In this document: piece by piece, positions 41,301 through 49,638 of the stretch
Layout of the letters: every line of letters starts with the position of its first letter
How positions within the stretch are numbered: the first letter of the stretch is position 1
Source of the DNA: a virus
Direction: 5' to 3' (one strand)
IMG/VR virus record: IMGVR_UViG_3300025000_000126
Location: 1 to 56,051 of that record
DNA: 56,051 nucleotides
Position numbers and translations under genes: made by a program
Notes under the pieces: model-generated
Databases searched by the model: none
Told to the model about the DNA's origin: nothing
The model's input: the letters and a program-made list of their open reading frames with translations, nothing else

Positions 41301-44300
41301 AGCTTCAGGGTCCTTTCTGATTCTTAAGGAGTTAAGCTTATTGTTGTTATCACTAAGTAATCTTTTCAAGAACCCAGCAAGGTTCTTATACTCTTTAGGT
41401 ACCTCAGTGCCTCTAATATATCTATCAAGAATACTAGTTGCTGTATTCTGAGTTAAGTTGTCAATCTCAGTTACTACCTTATCCCTTGCAGCCTTGTCAG
41501 GGATAGTATCCTTAGCGAACATCATTGCATCAATCTTGTTCCAACCTAAGCGATCTAAGATGCTTGTAGCTGTTTTAGTGACTTCAGCTTTTCTAGCATC
41601 TACCTGAGCTTTAGGTCTACGAATAGTATCAACCCATAGAGGTTCTACTGCATTTTTAACTTCCTCTGCAGGTTTCTTACTTGATAGTTCTTTATCTACA
41701 GACTCTATAGTCTTCTTCCCGTCAGCAACATCTAAGAAATACTTCCCTCTAGACTCTGCAGGAACCTTATGTTTATCTAAGACTTCCTTCAAGGATTTAG
41801 CAGGAGGTGCTTCTACCTTCTCTTCCTTCTCTACATTAAGAGGGACTGCAGCAGCCACATCTCCTTTAGTAGCAGAAGCAATGGTTCCTTCCTTCTCAGA
41901 ACCCTCATCAACTTCAGTAGAGGATTCCTGTCTTTCCATCTTATCTATCTCTGCTCTCTTCTTCCCGTAGTCTAAGACAGCACCCTTAGCTTTACTAATA
42001 GCCCAAGACTTAAAGGATGCCCCTTTCTCAGGATTGAAAGTAGTAGCAGCCTTAGTGATAGCCTCTAAAGCTACGCCAGAAGCTTCAGGATCATCTCTGA
42101 GATAACTTTTAGCTAGTACCTTACCTACCACCTCTTCAGGGTTAATAGTCTCTACAAGGGCCTTCTGAGGCTCTGTAAGCTTAATGACTTCTTTTACCTT
42201 CTCTTCCTTGGTTATTGGAAGCTTTCCTTCTGACAGAGACTGTATAGCTTCCTTTTGTCCAGTAAAGAAACCATGAGAGATCCTTTCCCCTTCAGTCCCT
42301 TTCTGAATAAACTCCCACTTCCTTGTACCCCTTTTAACTAAGATACCATTACCGTTAGTAAGAACTCCTGTCATCCCAACTCTAGTCCACTCTGTAGGAG
42401 TGTAACTAACAGAAGTCTTTGCACCAGTTCTATCTACACCAGTAATCTCACCTTTAGGTACTACAGTGTCATCACGTTTTATAAGCTTATCTTGGAGTTT
42501 TTCTATCTTATTTTCAGTAGATACTACCTCTTCTTCAGATACATCAGGACCCTTGATAGATTCTTTTAGTTGTGTTATCTCACTACTTATAGCCTCTGCC
42601 TTCTTAGCAGATACTTGAGCAATAGGTTGTACAGTAACCTGTGGAGTTCCTTTAGCTTTCTCCTTGGTTACTATAACTCCTGTAGCTTCCTGCAACTTTT
42701 TAAGTTCATTCTTTTCTTTTAGTGTAAGCTTAGTCTTTGCAGATAGTTCAGTAACTCTAGTAACACTAGCTTCTTTGGCTTGCTTCTCTACTATTGCTTG
42801 CTGTTGTTCTACAGTAAGAGTATTAGAATCCTCTGGAAGCTCAGCCATAGCCTCTGCAATCTTTGTAGGATTGTCATAGATAGGCTTCTTCCACTGTGCT
42901 GTAAGATTTGTAGCTTTCCTTTCAGGTTCTGCTACTGCTTTTACTTTCCCTTTAGTTGGTACTTCAGCTATCTTAGAGGGTGGAAGCTCACCACCTTTTT
43001 GATATTCTTCTACCTGCTTATCCATTAAGGTATTAGTTTCCTTTTTAGATAATGGTAGATCTTTCTTCCATTGAGGTTCTGTACCTGATTTATTATAAAG
43101 TTCTCTAGGCTCTACTGTAGGTGTAGTTATATCTCTTGAAACACCTGGAGGGGCTATACCTTCCCCATAAGGAGATATTACTTTCTTTACTGTTTCAGGA
43201 GTACCTGTAGGGATACCAGACTCTTGAAGAACTTCTTCAGGAGCTTTAGTGATTTTATTTATAATACCTTTTTCTTCAAGTTTCTGAATATTAAGATCAG
43301 AAGAAGCTCTCTGAAGAACAGGGTTAGTGAGAGAGAGAGGACCTTTCTCTAAATTAAGTTCTACATAGTCGGACCAAAGTTTAGCAGCCTCTGGAGAAGC
43401 TACTTTCATCTTATCATAAATCTGACCTGCAGAGATTCTTCTTTGTTCTACGTCCTCAGAACTGAGACCTTTCTCAAGATTGCTTCTAATCTTTTGCTGA
43501 CTTCTATTCTCTACATAAGATGCAGCAGTTGCTATAGGGGCTTCAGCTACAAGACCAATCATAAAGGTCTTGAAGTAGTCTGGAGCTTCTCTATAGATAT
43601 CATAGCTCTTATCTACTTCATACTGTAGTTTCTCTGCTGCAACTTCCGATAGACCACCAACAGATCCAGCCCCTGCAGCCTTTGCAAGAAGTGTTGGAAC
43701 TCCTACAGTCTTTGCAGCTATTCCAAGATAATCATCTACCTTCAGGAGATCATGAGTAAAAGCTGCTTTCAGTGCATTCTTAGTTAAACCACCACCAAGT
43801 TTTGCAGTAAATAGATCAACACCAGTAGATGCTAACTCAGTGATTACCTCTATACCAGTTTGCTTGAAGGCATAGCTATCAGCTTCCTCTGGAGAAGCAT
43901 CTGGCTTCTGCTTAAAGAACTCTTCAAGATTCTGATCATAAAGGCCCCTAGCCAAGATAGTAGCAGCACCACTAGCACCAAGAGTTGCACCAGCAGCAGA
44001 AGCCCCAGGTACTGGAACTAAAGCACCAGCAGCACTACCAGCAAGTCCACCAGCCATGATGGGTGCTGATACTGGTATAGATTGTGCAGCACCTGTAAGG
44101 GTTCCAGATACAATACCTTCTTTACCAAAATACTCTTCAACATCTGGTTTAGCAAAAGAGGTCTCGTTAATCCAGTCACCAATATCTGCCATCCACTCCT
44201 GACCAGAACCAGTACCATAAAGCTTTAATGCTTCTCCAGATCCAGACCAAAGTCCATGAAGAACATCAGCAAATGTGTTTCTACTCTCTGTGTAGAGTGG

Positions 44301-44375
44301 TACATCAGAGGCAGGAATCGTAGTATATATGCCATCTGGATCAACAGATTCCCAGAAACTATCAAACATTGCCAT
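38361..44375 (-). CDS. Giant ejection/internal virion protein with sigma-like and metalloprotease-like motifs
   Basis: 2004 aa. AAGGAT lies about eight bases before the ATG. Residues 75-140 are Gly/Ala-rich and hydrophobic. About 300-740 are low-complexity, Lys/Glu/Pro-rich. Residues 780-807 (F-N-P-E-K-G-A-S-F-K-S-W-A then K-G-A-V-L-D-Y-G-K-K-R) closely follow the sigma-70 region 2 pattern. H-E-I-A-H at 1051-1055 is a zincin HExxH. The remaining ~900 residues are helical, with no clear domain. Large multi-domain proteins at this place in podoviruses are packed in the head and injected with the DNA. The sigma and protease readings are from short motifs, so treat them as hypotheses. Confidence 0.75.
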   Translation of the reverse strand: MAMFDSFWESVDPDGIYTTIPASDVPLYTESRNTFADVLHGLWSGSGEALKLYGTGSGQEWMADIGDWINETSFAKPDVEEYFGKEGIVSGTLTGAAQSIPVSAPIMAGGLAGSAAGALVPVPGASAAGATLGASGAATILARGLYDQNLEEFFKQKPDASPEEADSYAFKQTGIEVITELASTGVDLFTAKLGGGLTKNALKAAFTHDLLKVDDYLGIAAKTVGVPTLLAKAAGAGSVGGLSEVAAEKLQYEVDKSYDIYREAPDYFKTFMIGLVAEAPIATAASYVENRSQQKIRSNLEKGLSSEDVEQRRISAGQIYDKMKVASPEAAKLWSDYVELNLEKGPLSLTNPVLQRASSDLNIQKLEEKGIINKITKAPEEVLQESGIPTGTPETVKKVISPYGEGIAPPGVSRDITTPTVEPRELYNKSGTEPQWKKDLPLSKKETNTLMDKQVEEYQKGGELPPSKIAEVPTKGKVKAVAEPERKATNLTAQWKKPIYDNPTKIAEAMAELPEDSNTLTVEQQQAIVEKQAKEASVTRVTELSAKTKLTLKEKNELKKLQEATGVIVTKEKAKGTPQVTVQPIAQVSAKKAEAISSEITQLKESIKGPDVSEEEVVSTENKIEKLQDKLIKRDDTVVPKGEITGVDRTGAKTSVSYTPTEWTRVGMTGVLTNGNGILVKRGTRKWEFIQKGTEGERISHGFFTGQKEAIQSLSEGKLPITKEEKVKEVIKLTEPQKALVETINPEEVVGKVLAKSYLRDDPEASGVALEAITKAATTFNPEKGASFKSWAISKAKGAVLDYGKKRAEIDKMERQESSTEVDEGSEKEGTIASATKGDVAAAVPLNVEKEEKVEAPPAKSLKEVLDKHKVPAESRGKYFLDVADGKKTIESVDKELSSKKPAEEVKNAVEPLWVDTIRRPKAQVDARKAEVTKTATSILDRLGWNKIDAMMFAKDTIPDKAARDKVVTEIDNLTQNTATSILDRYIRGTEVPKEYKNLAGFLKRLLSDNNNKLNSLRIRKDPEAPSAHYDPNTHTVVLTGINTVDPTPLHEIAHAITVRELYSNDKVRQEVIDLMDLVGQEAVARGLISQENLDKVKALQKRTGQEFKKAFTNDREIETTERAILYALTNEFEFMAQPFNNKGFSQFLTTVELPSTFKKTPSTLRSAVKNIYDAIVGILAKMFSRTGVSVSDSAMKRMLELYTELAGQDTTMWTAGTKTYGIDVLESDKATTSAEKHFQTMKELEVSLKDSPTAWLKKQVSDIKDTIKDYAQSTTERLAQISQPIANHLRNMEFNISIKNQEYSKEVKPFIDKYDKLSQKDRLLLDLYLMNADGTNEYSARRDQILKDNKMLDEYAKVKKVLADIYKRRKVVGLNKTNEVEDYWPRVVKDINALRQSMKDDGSYGVIEAQIDREGLNATDREAAITSLVNTGRMPKLAFKTPSSAKERQIHVVPATWKHHYMNTSEALVHHIYENNEAIESRAMFGSTKRKQNAELRDRLYKTLESKRPESKGYNRTTKKIVELEAWLDSISDKEYQEGISEFLEKSLTNVEHNRKLKELANIEEDLKTLKVGTAAYALAIRNRNKIQKWIFANPINKDVEGVDLSPKDQSDLIKLLRGRLTQTGMTGTWAALRNLSLMSVLGNPLSAVTQLGDTSFSLSDAGLQNSLQAAFGKKVVSARDLDLAHSLREFQTGKTAAWLDWSLRRFGMTAMDKFGKELYMNAVINKAKKSSLDQFRSEWGKYLEKDTEQTYNDIKDGKDTNLVKFFAFNALSEVQPVSLSEMPMKYLTAGNGRFFYALKSYNIKLLNNLYKRFVYNVQEAKTPKERIKSLRDASKLLTLVILAGATADELKDFILGKVDSQSYSDRVIDNLLKMVMVSKFSLQKAERDGFFKSFVSGNLIPPLQLADDPIKDLRNLIDPEKEASFYTLRNIPGAGKLAYSWITDTAEKSEYSMIKSKILEDYKDGSSYGQLRRKINKYNAWARNVDEPLITFSTLRRTKKAQ

Positions 44376-44390
44376 AGTCGTTTATCCTTT

Positions 44391-45419
44391 CTACTTTATA
44401 TACTGAGTCTTACCGGCGTTAAGCCATCTTTGTATTGCAGATTTACCGTATGCCTGTTCAATTGCTGCTTTCTCTTCTTGAGACCCTTTACTATAAGCCT
44501 CTCCTTTCATAGCATCTGTCATGTTCAGGAGACTAGGAGGCTCTTCTGGATTATAAGAAGAACCAAAAGCTTTTATAGCATTCTCAGGATTTCTTTCAAC
44601 TTTAGTAGGAACCCTATTAGTGGTTTCTGTAGAGGAAGTTTTACCACCTAATACATCAAACAACATATTATCCCCGTCAGGATTCTTATCAAGATCATAT
44701 CCGAAACTCTTGAGATAAGTTTTTGTTTGTTCCACTGACCAGTAGGATCTTGCTTCCTCTTTAGAAATCTTTTCTCCTGTCTGATTGAAATAGTTTACTT
44801 GTATCTTTTTAATTGTAGAGTTTGGTAATTTCTCTGCGGCTTTAGCTGTCTTCTCGTCAGCAAATTGTATAAGTTCTGCAGGTGGTTTTCTTTCTTCTTC
44901 TCTCTTATTTAATCCAGTAGCAGTAGCAACAACAAGAGTGTCTTTAATCTTCTGAGCCTTGTCCTTATCTCCACCAGCTTTATCTAAAGCCCATCTGTCA
45001 AGAGCTTCCTGATTCTTCTCAAACATTTGCATCTGATCAGACTTCTTATTTGCAGCTTGTTTTTGTAACTCAAAGGAGCTACTCCTATAAGCAGCATTAG
45101 CCGCTCTTTCAGCAGCATTAGCTTTAGCTTCTTGTTCTGCTATACCAACCCTCCTACCTTCAAACTCAGAGGTAGTTTTGAATTGGTCCGCTTGTTGCTT
45201 TCTAGTAGCTGCACCTTCCTCTTTAGTTGCATCGATCTGCATCCCTGCAAGATCCTTCTGGTTCTGCATCTGTAATTTAGCAAGGTTCTCAGCCCTAAGC
45301 TCTCTAAGTCTTGATTGTTCAGACTCCCAGTTTCTTTTCTCATTTTCCTTTAAGATCTCTCCGTACCCTACCATCCCAGCACCGAGACCTCTCATCATAC
45401 CACCGAAGTTAAATGCCAT
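44391..45419 (-). CDS. Putative internal virion protein, 342 aa
   Basis: AGGAGG lies just before the ATG, which overlaps the upstream stop. Residues 1-20 are Gly-rich and hydrophobic. About 25-165 are an almost unbroken Lys/Glu/Ala/Gln coiled coil, followed by mixed helices. The order and the composition match the ejection proteins of short-tailed phages (T7 gp14-16 or P22 gp7/16/20 position). No sequence family recognised. Confidence 0.6.
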   Translation of the reverse strand: MAFNFGGMMRGLGAGMVGYGEILKENEKRNWESEQSRLRELRAENLAKLQMQNQKDLAGMQIDATKEEGAATRKQQADQFKTTSEFEGRRVGIAEQEAKANAAERAANAAYRSSSFELQKQAANKKSDQMQMFEKNQEALDRWALDKAGGDKDKAQKIKDTLVVATATGLNKREEERKPPAELIQFADEKTAKAAEKLPNSTIKKIQVNYFNQTGEKISKEEARSYWSVEQTKTYLKSFGYDLDKNPDGDNMLFDVLGGKTSSTETTNRVPTKVERNPENAIKAFGSSYNPEEPPSLLNMTDAMKGEAYSKGSQEEKAAIEQAYGKSAIQRWLNAGKTQYIK

Positions 45420-46075
45420 TATCTGCCTCCTGGTGCTGGTTGCTGCAACATACCTTCTCGGTACTTCTTCTGACCAAAAGCTTCCATAGCTACATTCTCA
45501 TCTGCTTGCATTGAGAGACCTTCTTTCTTAGCATATGCAAGACCTTCCTCTCTATCACTATCCTGAAGGAGTGGTTCTGTAATGGCTTGAAGTTCTACAG
45601 GATCTATAGATCCATCCTTCAGTCCTCTTTCTACATAAGTCTGAATAGTTGTCTGAAGGATCTCTTTAACTTGATCTTCATCAGTTACTTCAAAGAATCC
45701 TCCAGCATTACCAATTTCTATAAGATCAGATACAACATAAACTCCACCAAGAAAAGTAGTCTCCAGATCTGCAGGTTGACCTCCTTTCCTAGCAATAGTC
45801 TGCTGCATCATATCATTAACTTCCATAGTAATACGGGGAATGGTCTGCTCTGGGGGGCCAGCTTTGAGCATCTCCTGTACCATTGGAGTAGTCTGTTTAT
45901 CATGAAGAACACGCATAAGAGCACCAACATACGCTTCCTGCTGCTTGTTCATCTTCTGCTCTGGATCTCCACTAAGAATCCCTGAAGCTACCTTTGGTTC
46001 TTCTTGCGGAGTTGCTTGCTCCTGCTCAGTGGCATTGGTTTGGAGAGCAGCCTCCGCATTATAAGTTTTCTCCAT
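45419..46075 (-). CDS. Putative internal virion protein, 218 aa
   Basis: Acidic and helical, with a Gln/Glu/Thr-rich N-terminus (A-T-E-Q-E-Q-A-T-P-Q-E-E). Both ends overlap or abut neighbours. Position among ejection genes is the only guide to function. No motif recognised. Confidence 0.5.
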   Translation of the reverse strand: MEKTYNAEAALQTNATEQEQATPQEEPKVASGILSGDPEQKMNKQQEAYVGALMRVLHDKQTTPMVQEMLKAGPPEQTIPRITMEVNDMMQQTIARKGGQPADLETTFLGGVYVVSDLIEIGNAGGFFEVTDEDQVKEILQTTIQTYVERGLKDGSIDPVELQAITEPLLQDSDREEGLAYAKKEGLSMQADENVAMEAFGQKKYREGMLQQPAPGGR

Positions 46076-46076
46076 A

Positions 46077-46928
46077 CTATGCCTCTTTTACTGTAGTATT
46101 AGATAAGATTGATTTAATAGTTTCTTTCTTCTTCTGATAGTCATTACGAAGCTTTTCCCAACCCATAGCTCTCTGATTCTTTGCTGAATCTAGTGTGATC
46201 TGAGATTGTCCAAGACTACCTGCAGCCGTAGCATACTGTTCATTAAGTTGAGTATTAGCACCTGCAAGAACTCCTTTACCTTCTTGAACTTGAGACATTA
46301 CTAATGGAGCTGTCTGAGTGTACCATTGCTGATAGATATCCTTCTCACCTTGAGAGAATCCTTCATGTAACTCTTCGCCTATGTATCTACCACCTTCTGC
46401 AGTTTTTACATCTACATAAAAGTTACCTTTATCATCCCAGTTAGTTGCTACACCTTTCTCTTTTGCAAGATCTTCTGCAACAGCCCTAGGAAGATGATAA
46501 GTTCCCTCTGTGATATAACCACCCTTACCATCTTGCTTTACCACATTAATATTAATGAAGTCACTTGAAGTATCTTTCCACAAGTTATCAAGAATCTTTA
46601 CAGGATCAAGAGAGGAATAGGCTTCATCAATCTTTCCCAATCCTGTTTGATATTTAGTATTTAGATCTGAGGTCTGTGTATCTAGCTGCTTCTGATAGTC
46701 TACAGCACTACTCTGAAAGTTAGCCTCTTCTTGCTTTAAGATATCGGCTTGTTCCTGAGTTGTACTAAAACCAAGATCATCATAATAGTTAATGTAATCT
46801 CCACGAGTTACATGAGCAACCCTATTAGGATCTCCAGCTACACGATGATCTTGTCCCTTTATTCCTGTAGTCTGTCTTTCCTGTCGCATTACTCCGCGAT
46901 AGGCATCTTTATTTGTATTATCTGCCAT
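46077..46928 (-). CDS. Hypothetical structural protein, 283 aa
   Basis: Charged and Gln/Asp/Lys-rich, with an extended N-terminus and coiled segments at about 60-100 and 225-275. A central region (N-V-V-K-Q-D-G-K-G-G-Y-I-T-E-G) resembles a small beta domain. Part of the tightly overlapped ejection operon. Family unknown. Confidence 0.5.
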   Translation of the reverse strand: MADNTNKDAYRGVMRQERQTTGIKGQDHRVAGDPNRVAHVTRGDYINYYDDLGFSTTQEQADILKQEEANFQSSAVDYQKQLDTQTSDLNTKYQTGLGKIDEAYSSLDPVKILDNLWKDTSSDFININVVKQDGKGGYITEGTYHLPRAVAEDLAKEKGVATNWDDKGNFYVDVKTAEGGRYIGEELHEGFSQGEKDIYQQWYTQTAPLVMSQVQEGKGVLAGANTQLNEQYATAAGSLGQSQITLDSAKNQRAMGWEKLRNDYQKKKETIKSILSNTTVKEA

Positions 46929-47761
46929 TACTTATTACCGAAAAGAAGTCCAGTAGATTCTGCAGGATTCTGCTCTTCACCATACATAGCCTTGCTTTCA
47001 TCATAGACTTGCTGCTGTACACTAGGAGTAGCTGTATTCCCACTAGGGGCATTAGCTACCTTCAGACCTGTAAGTGCTCCCCTTCTTCTAGCCCTCTGCT
47101 CATCAATAAGACTAAACTCTTTCTGCTTAAGTTTCCAATCAGCTTGTCTCTGTTCCCTTGCATTAAGTAACTGAAGATCTGCTGAGTACTTAGCAGCATC
47201 ACTAGAGCTTCCTCCTCCGCCCTTGCTCATTCTCTCAGAGGCTTCTAGTTGTGCATAGAACTGTTCATTCTGTTGCTTCATCTTATCTCTCTCAAGGGCT
47301 TCAGCCTTCTCTGCAGAGTCATCAAAGGCACCCATAAGCATTTGGCCCCCTGTAGATACTAGGGCAGCTCCTGTACCTTCTCCTAGAGATCCAAGTATAC
47401 CGGCTCCCCCTCCTGCTCCCCCTGCAGTACCTGCAGTTGATCCAAGAGCTACTCCTGAATTAGCTGATGCTTCCATAAGGGCAGGAGATGCAATCTGAGA
47501 AGTAGAAGTACCTGCAGCAGTACCAGCACTAGTTGCAGTAGATCCCCAGCTAGCGTAGGCTGAGAAACCACCCATTACAGCACCACCTATAGCTCCATAC
47601 AAAATACCTTTCCCTATATCACCTCCCATTACTGCAGCACCAAGTCCACCAATTACTGCTCCAGCTACTGCATAAGTTACTACAGTTGCTATAGCTGTTG
47701 ACACAGCAGCACTAAAACCTATTGTACCAAGAACACCTGCTATTGCTGGGATTGCTGGCAT
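46928..47761 (-). CDS. Gly/Ala-rich membrane-active internal protein, 277 aa
   Basis: Residues 1-65 are three glycine-zipper hydrophobic stretches (A-G-V-L-G-T-I-G-F, A-V-A-G-A-V-I-G-G-L-G-A-A, G-G-A-V-M-G-G-F). This resembles internal virion proteins such as T7 gp14 that form the membrane channel for DNA entry. A Gly-rich linker near 120 and a coiled segment at 145-210 follow. Assignment is from composition and place in the operon. Confidence 0.65.
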   Translation of the reverse strand: MPAIPAIAGVLGTIGFSAAVSTAIATVVTYAVAGAVIGGLGAAVMGGDIGKGILYGAIGGAVMGGFSAYASWGSTATSAGTAAGTSTSQIASPALMEASANSGVALGSTAGTAGGAGGGAGILGSLGEGTGAALVSTGGQMLMGAFDDSAEKAEALERDKMKQQNEQFYAQLEASERMSKGGGGSSSDAAKYSADLQLLNAREQRQADWKLKQKEFSLIDEQRARRRGALTGLKVANAPSGNTATPSVQQQVYDESKAMYGEEQNPAESTGLLFGNK

Positions 47762-48201
47762 GTTGACCTCCTACCTTCTAGTTCCTTTCTATTTCTTATA
47801 GAATAAATATACATAATCTCATCCTCCTTACCACCAGCATCTTCTAAGATACCAACTCTTTTACCACCTGTAAGCCCTATAAACCTTTGCATTCTTTTAT
47901 TACTTGCTCCAGCAAAAGCTATAAGACATGTACAAGAAGTATTATCAAACATCCAAGATCCTACATCGATTGTAAAATCTCTATAGCCCTTTACATCTCT
48001 TGTACTTCCTATAGTATGAATAGAAAATTTATACTCCCCTATAGGTTCTACAAGGACTAGAAGATCCTCACTAAATCCAAACAATTTTACCATAGGATTA
48101 AATAGCATTTGTCTAGCCCAGTTAATAGCATCATACCCAAAATGCTTTGTTCCTATATTAGCTACTTCTATTATATCTTTATATGTATAAGGCTTAATCA
48201 T
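47740..48201 (-). CDS. GNAT-like protein (phage DUF2824 type)
   Basis: 153 aa. Its layout (Y-T-Y-K-D-I ... F-I-G-L-T-G-G-K-R-V-G-I-L-E ... I-Y-S-I-R-N) recalls the GNAT-like DUF2824 family found near head/ejection genes of P22-type and related phages. The acetyl-CoA loop is not clearly intact, so it may be structural and not enzymatic. It overlaps genes on both sides. Confidence 0.45.
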   Translation of the reverse strand: MIKPYTYKDIIEVANIGTKHFGYDAINWARQMLFNPMVKLFGFSEDLLVLVEPIGEYKFSIHTIGSTRDVKGYRDFTIDVGSWMFDNTSCTCLIAFAGASNKRMQRFIGLTGGKRVGILEDAGGKEDEIMYIYSIRNRKELEGRRSTCQQSQQ

Positions 48202-49292
48202 GTTGCACTAGTAGTTGTAGTAGTCGTAGTAGTTGCTGGAGGCTCTGTGAGGGCAGCTTGGTTAACTGTAGGAGCGATAATATAAGTATCAATAAGCTTA
48301 CCAAAATCTTTCAGCCCTGCAGCAGCCCCAATAAACTTCAAGTTATTTTTAGCTATAGTAGTCTCTAATGCTATAGCAGCCTGTACAGCATCTCCACCAA
48401 GATCTAAGATATCGGGATCAGTTAAAATGTTTTCAATAGCAATATTGTAATCGCCAATAATCTTTGAGGTCTGAGCCTTTACATCTTTAGCTACATCAGC
48501 TTGTACGGCAAACTGTTGCAACTGAAGATTCTGTTCCCCTACAAGCTCTTGATTAGTCTTCTGCCACTGGCCTTGAAGCTCTTGAAGATATACCTTACTC
48601 TGTTCATTTGCTCCTGCAAGCTTAGCATTAAAAGCATTCTGAATATTCTGAGTAAGTTGCTGATTAGTTGCTTGCTGGTTAGTAATCTGCTCAGAAATAA
48701 TACCTTCAGCCAAATTAGTTGCTGTAAGATTCTCAGCCTGTTGCTGTTGCAACCCGAACTTACTATAGGTTTCTGCATCCTGTTGAGCTATAGGAAGTGC
48801 AGATTCTATAGCTGCTCTCTGTCCTGCCCCTGCAGCCATAGAAGAATTAAGAAGACCTCTACCTGCAGCTTGTTCCTTAGCTTTAGTTTGTGCTAACTGG
48901 ATGTAAGGGCTATCACTCTTCAAGAGAGTATTAAGTTGACCGGCTACAGTGTTAGTAGCGTTATCAATATAGCTTGATCCTGTCTTAGGGGTAGCTGTAT
49001 CCTGAACCTTTTGAGAAGCTGTAGCTGCATCAAAGGTTCCCCATGTAGGAACTCCAGTGTCTGTAGCATCCTTAGCTATACCCTCATATGCAACTCCCTG
49101 AGCCTTAGAGATATCTTGAGCATTCTTTGAAATACCAGATAATACTCCAGTAGAGGGAGTGGTAGGTGCAGTAGGGGCCTTCTGGGTTGTAGGAGTAGTT
49201 ATTTTAGGTGCAACTAATGGATTTACTACAGTAGTAGGAAGGGGGGTATTAGTTGTAGTACTTGTAGGGTCAAATGGAATTGTTAAAGCCAT
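48198..49292 (-). CDS. Ala/Gln-rich coiled-coil internal protein, 364 aa
   Basis: Long Thr/Pro-rich N-terminus (about 1-60), then a Gln/Ala-rich coiled coil (about 115-265), then a mixed end with a final Thr run. No membrane segment. The composition is that of an ejection or tail-interior protein. Overlaps the neighbours by a few bases. Family unknown. Confidence 0.5.
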   Translation of the reverse strand: MALTIPFDPTSTTTNTPLPTTVVNPLVAPKITTPTTQKAPTAPTTPSTGVLSGISKNAQDISKAQGVAYEGIAKDATDTGVPTWGTFDAATASQKVQDTATPKTGSSYIDNATNTVAGQLNTLLKSDSPYIQLAQTKAKEQAAGRGLLNSSMAAGAGQRAAIESALPIAQQDAETYSKFGLQQQQAENLTATNLAEGIISEQITNQQATNQQLTQNIQNAFNAKLAGANEQSKVYLQELQGQWQKTNQELVGEQNLQLQQFAVQADVAKDVKAQTSKIIGDYNIAIENILTDPDILDLGGDAVQAAIALETTIAKNNLKFIGAAAGLKDFGKLIDTYIIAPTVNQAALTEPPATTTTTTTTSAT

Positions 49293-49606
49293 AATGTCTC
49301 CTTACTCGTTATGGCCTTTGGCCATCCTACAAGGTAGTTATATTCATCTAATTCTAAGATGGATTCTTTCTCAAGTACTGCTTGTAAGATCCTCAAGGCC
49401 AAGGAGTCTGAAAGGATAATATTTTCTTTATCCATAGTTCTCCAAGTCATACTAGACCTTGTCTGAACTACTATAAGATAAACTATTTTAGATTGAAGAT
49501 CAGTTTGGAACCATCTCTTAGTTCCTGAATCATCTGCTACATATACTCCTGTAGGAGGTACAACATTAATTGTCTGTACCTCCACAAGATTCGTTTGTAC
49601 TATCAT
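49283..49606 (-). CDS. Hypothetical structural protein, 107 aa
   Basis: N-terminal half beta-rich (V-V-P-P-T-G-V-Y-V-A-D-D), C-terminal half helical. Located between the fibre and the coiled-coil protein and overlapping the latter by ten bases. No family recognised. Confidence 0.5.
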   Translation of the reverse strand: MIVQTNLVEVQTINVVPPTGVYVADDSGTKRWFQTDLQSKIVYLIVVQTRSSMTWRTMDKENIILSDSLALRILQAVLEKESILELDEYNYLVGWPKAITSKETLWL

Positions 49607-49638
49607 ACTATTTTATCTCCATTCAAACCTGAAGAGAT

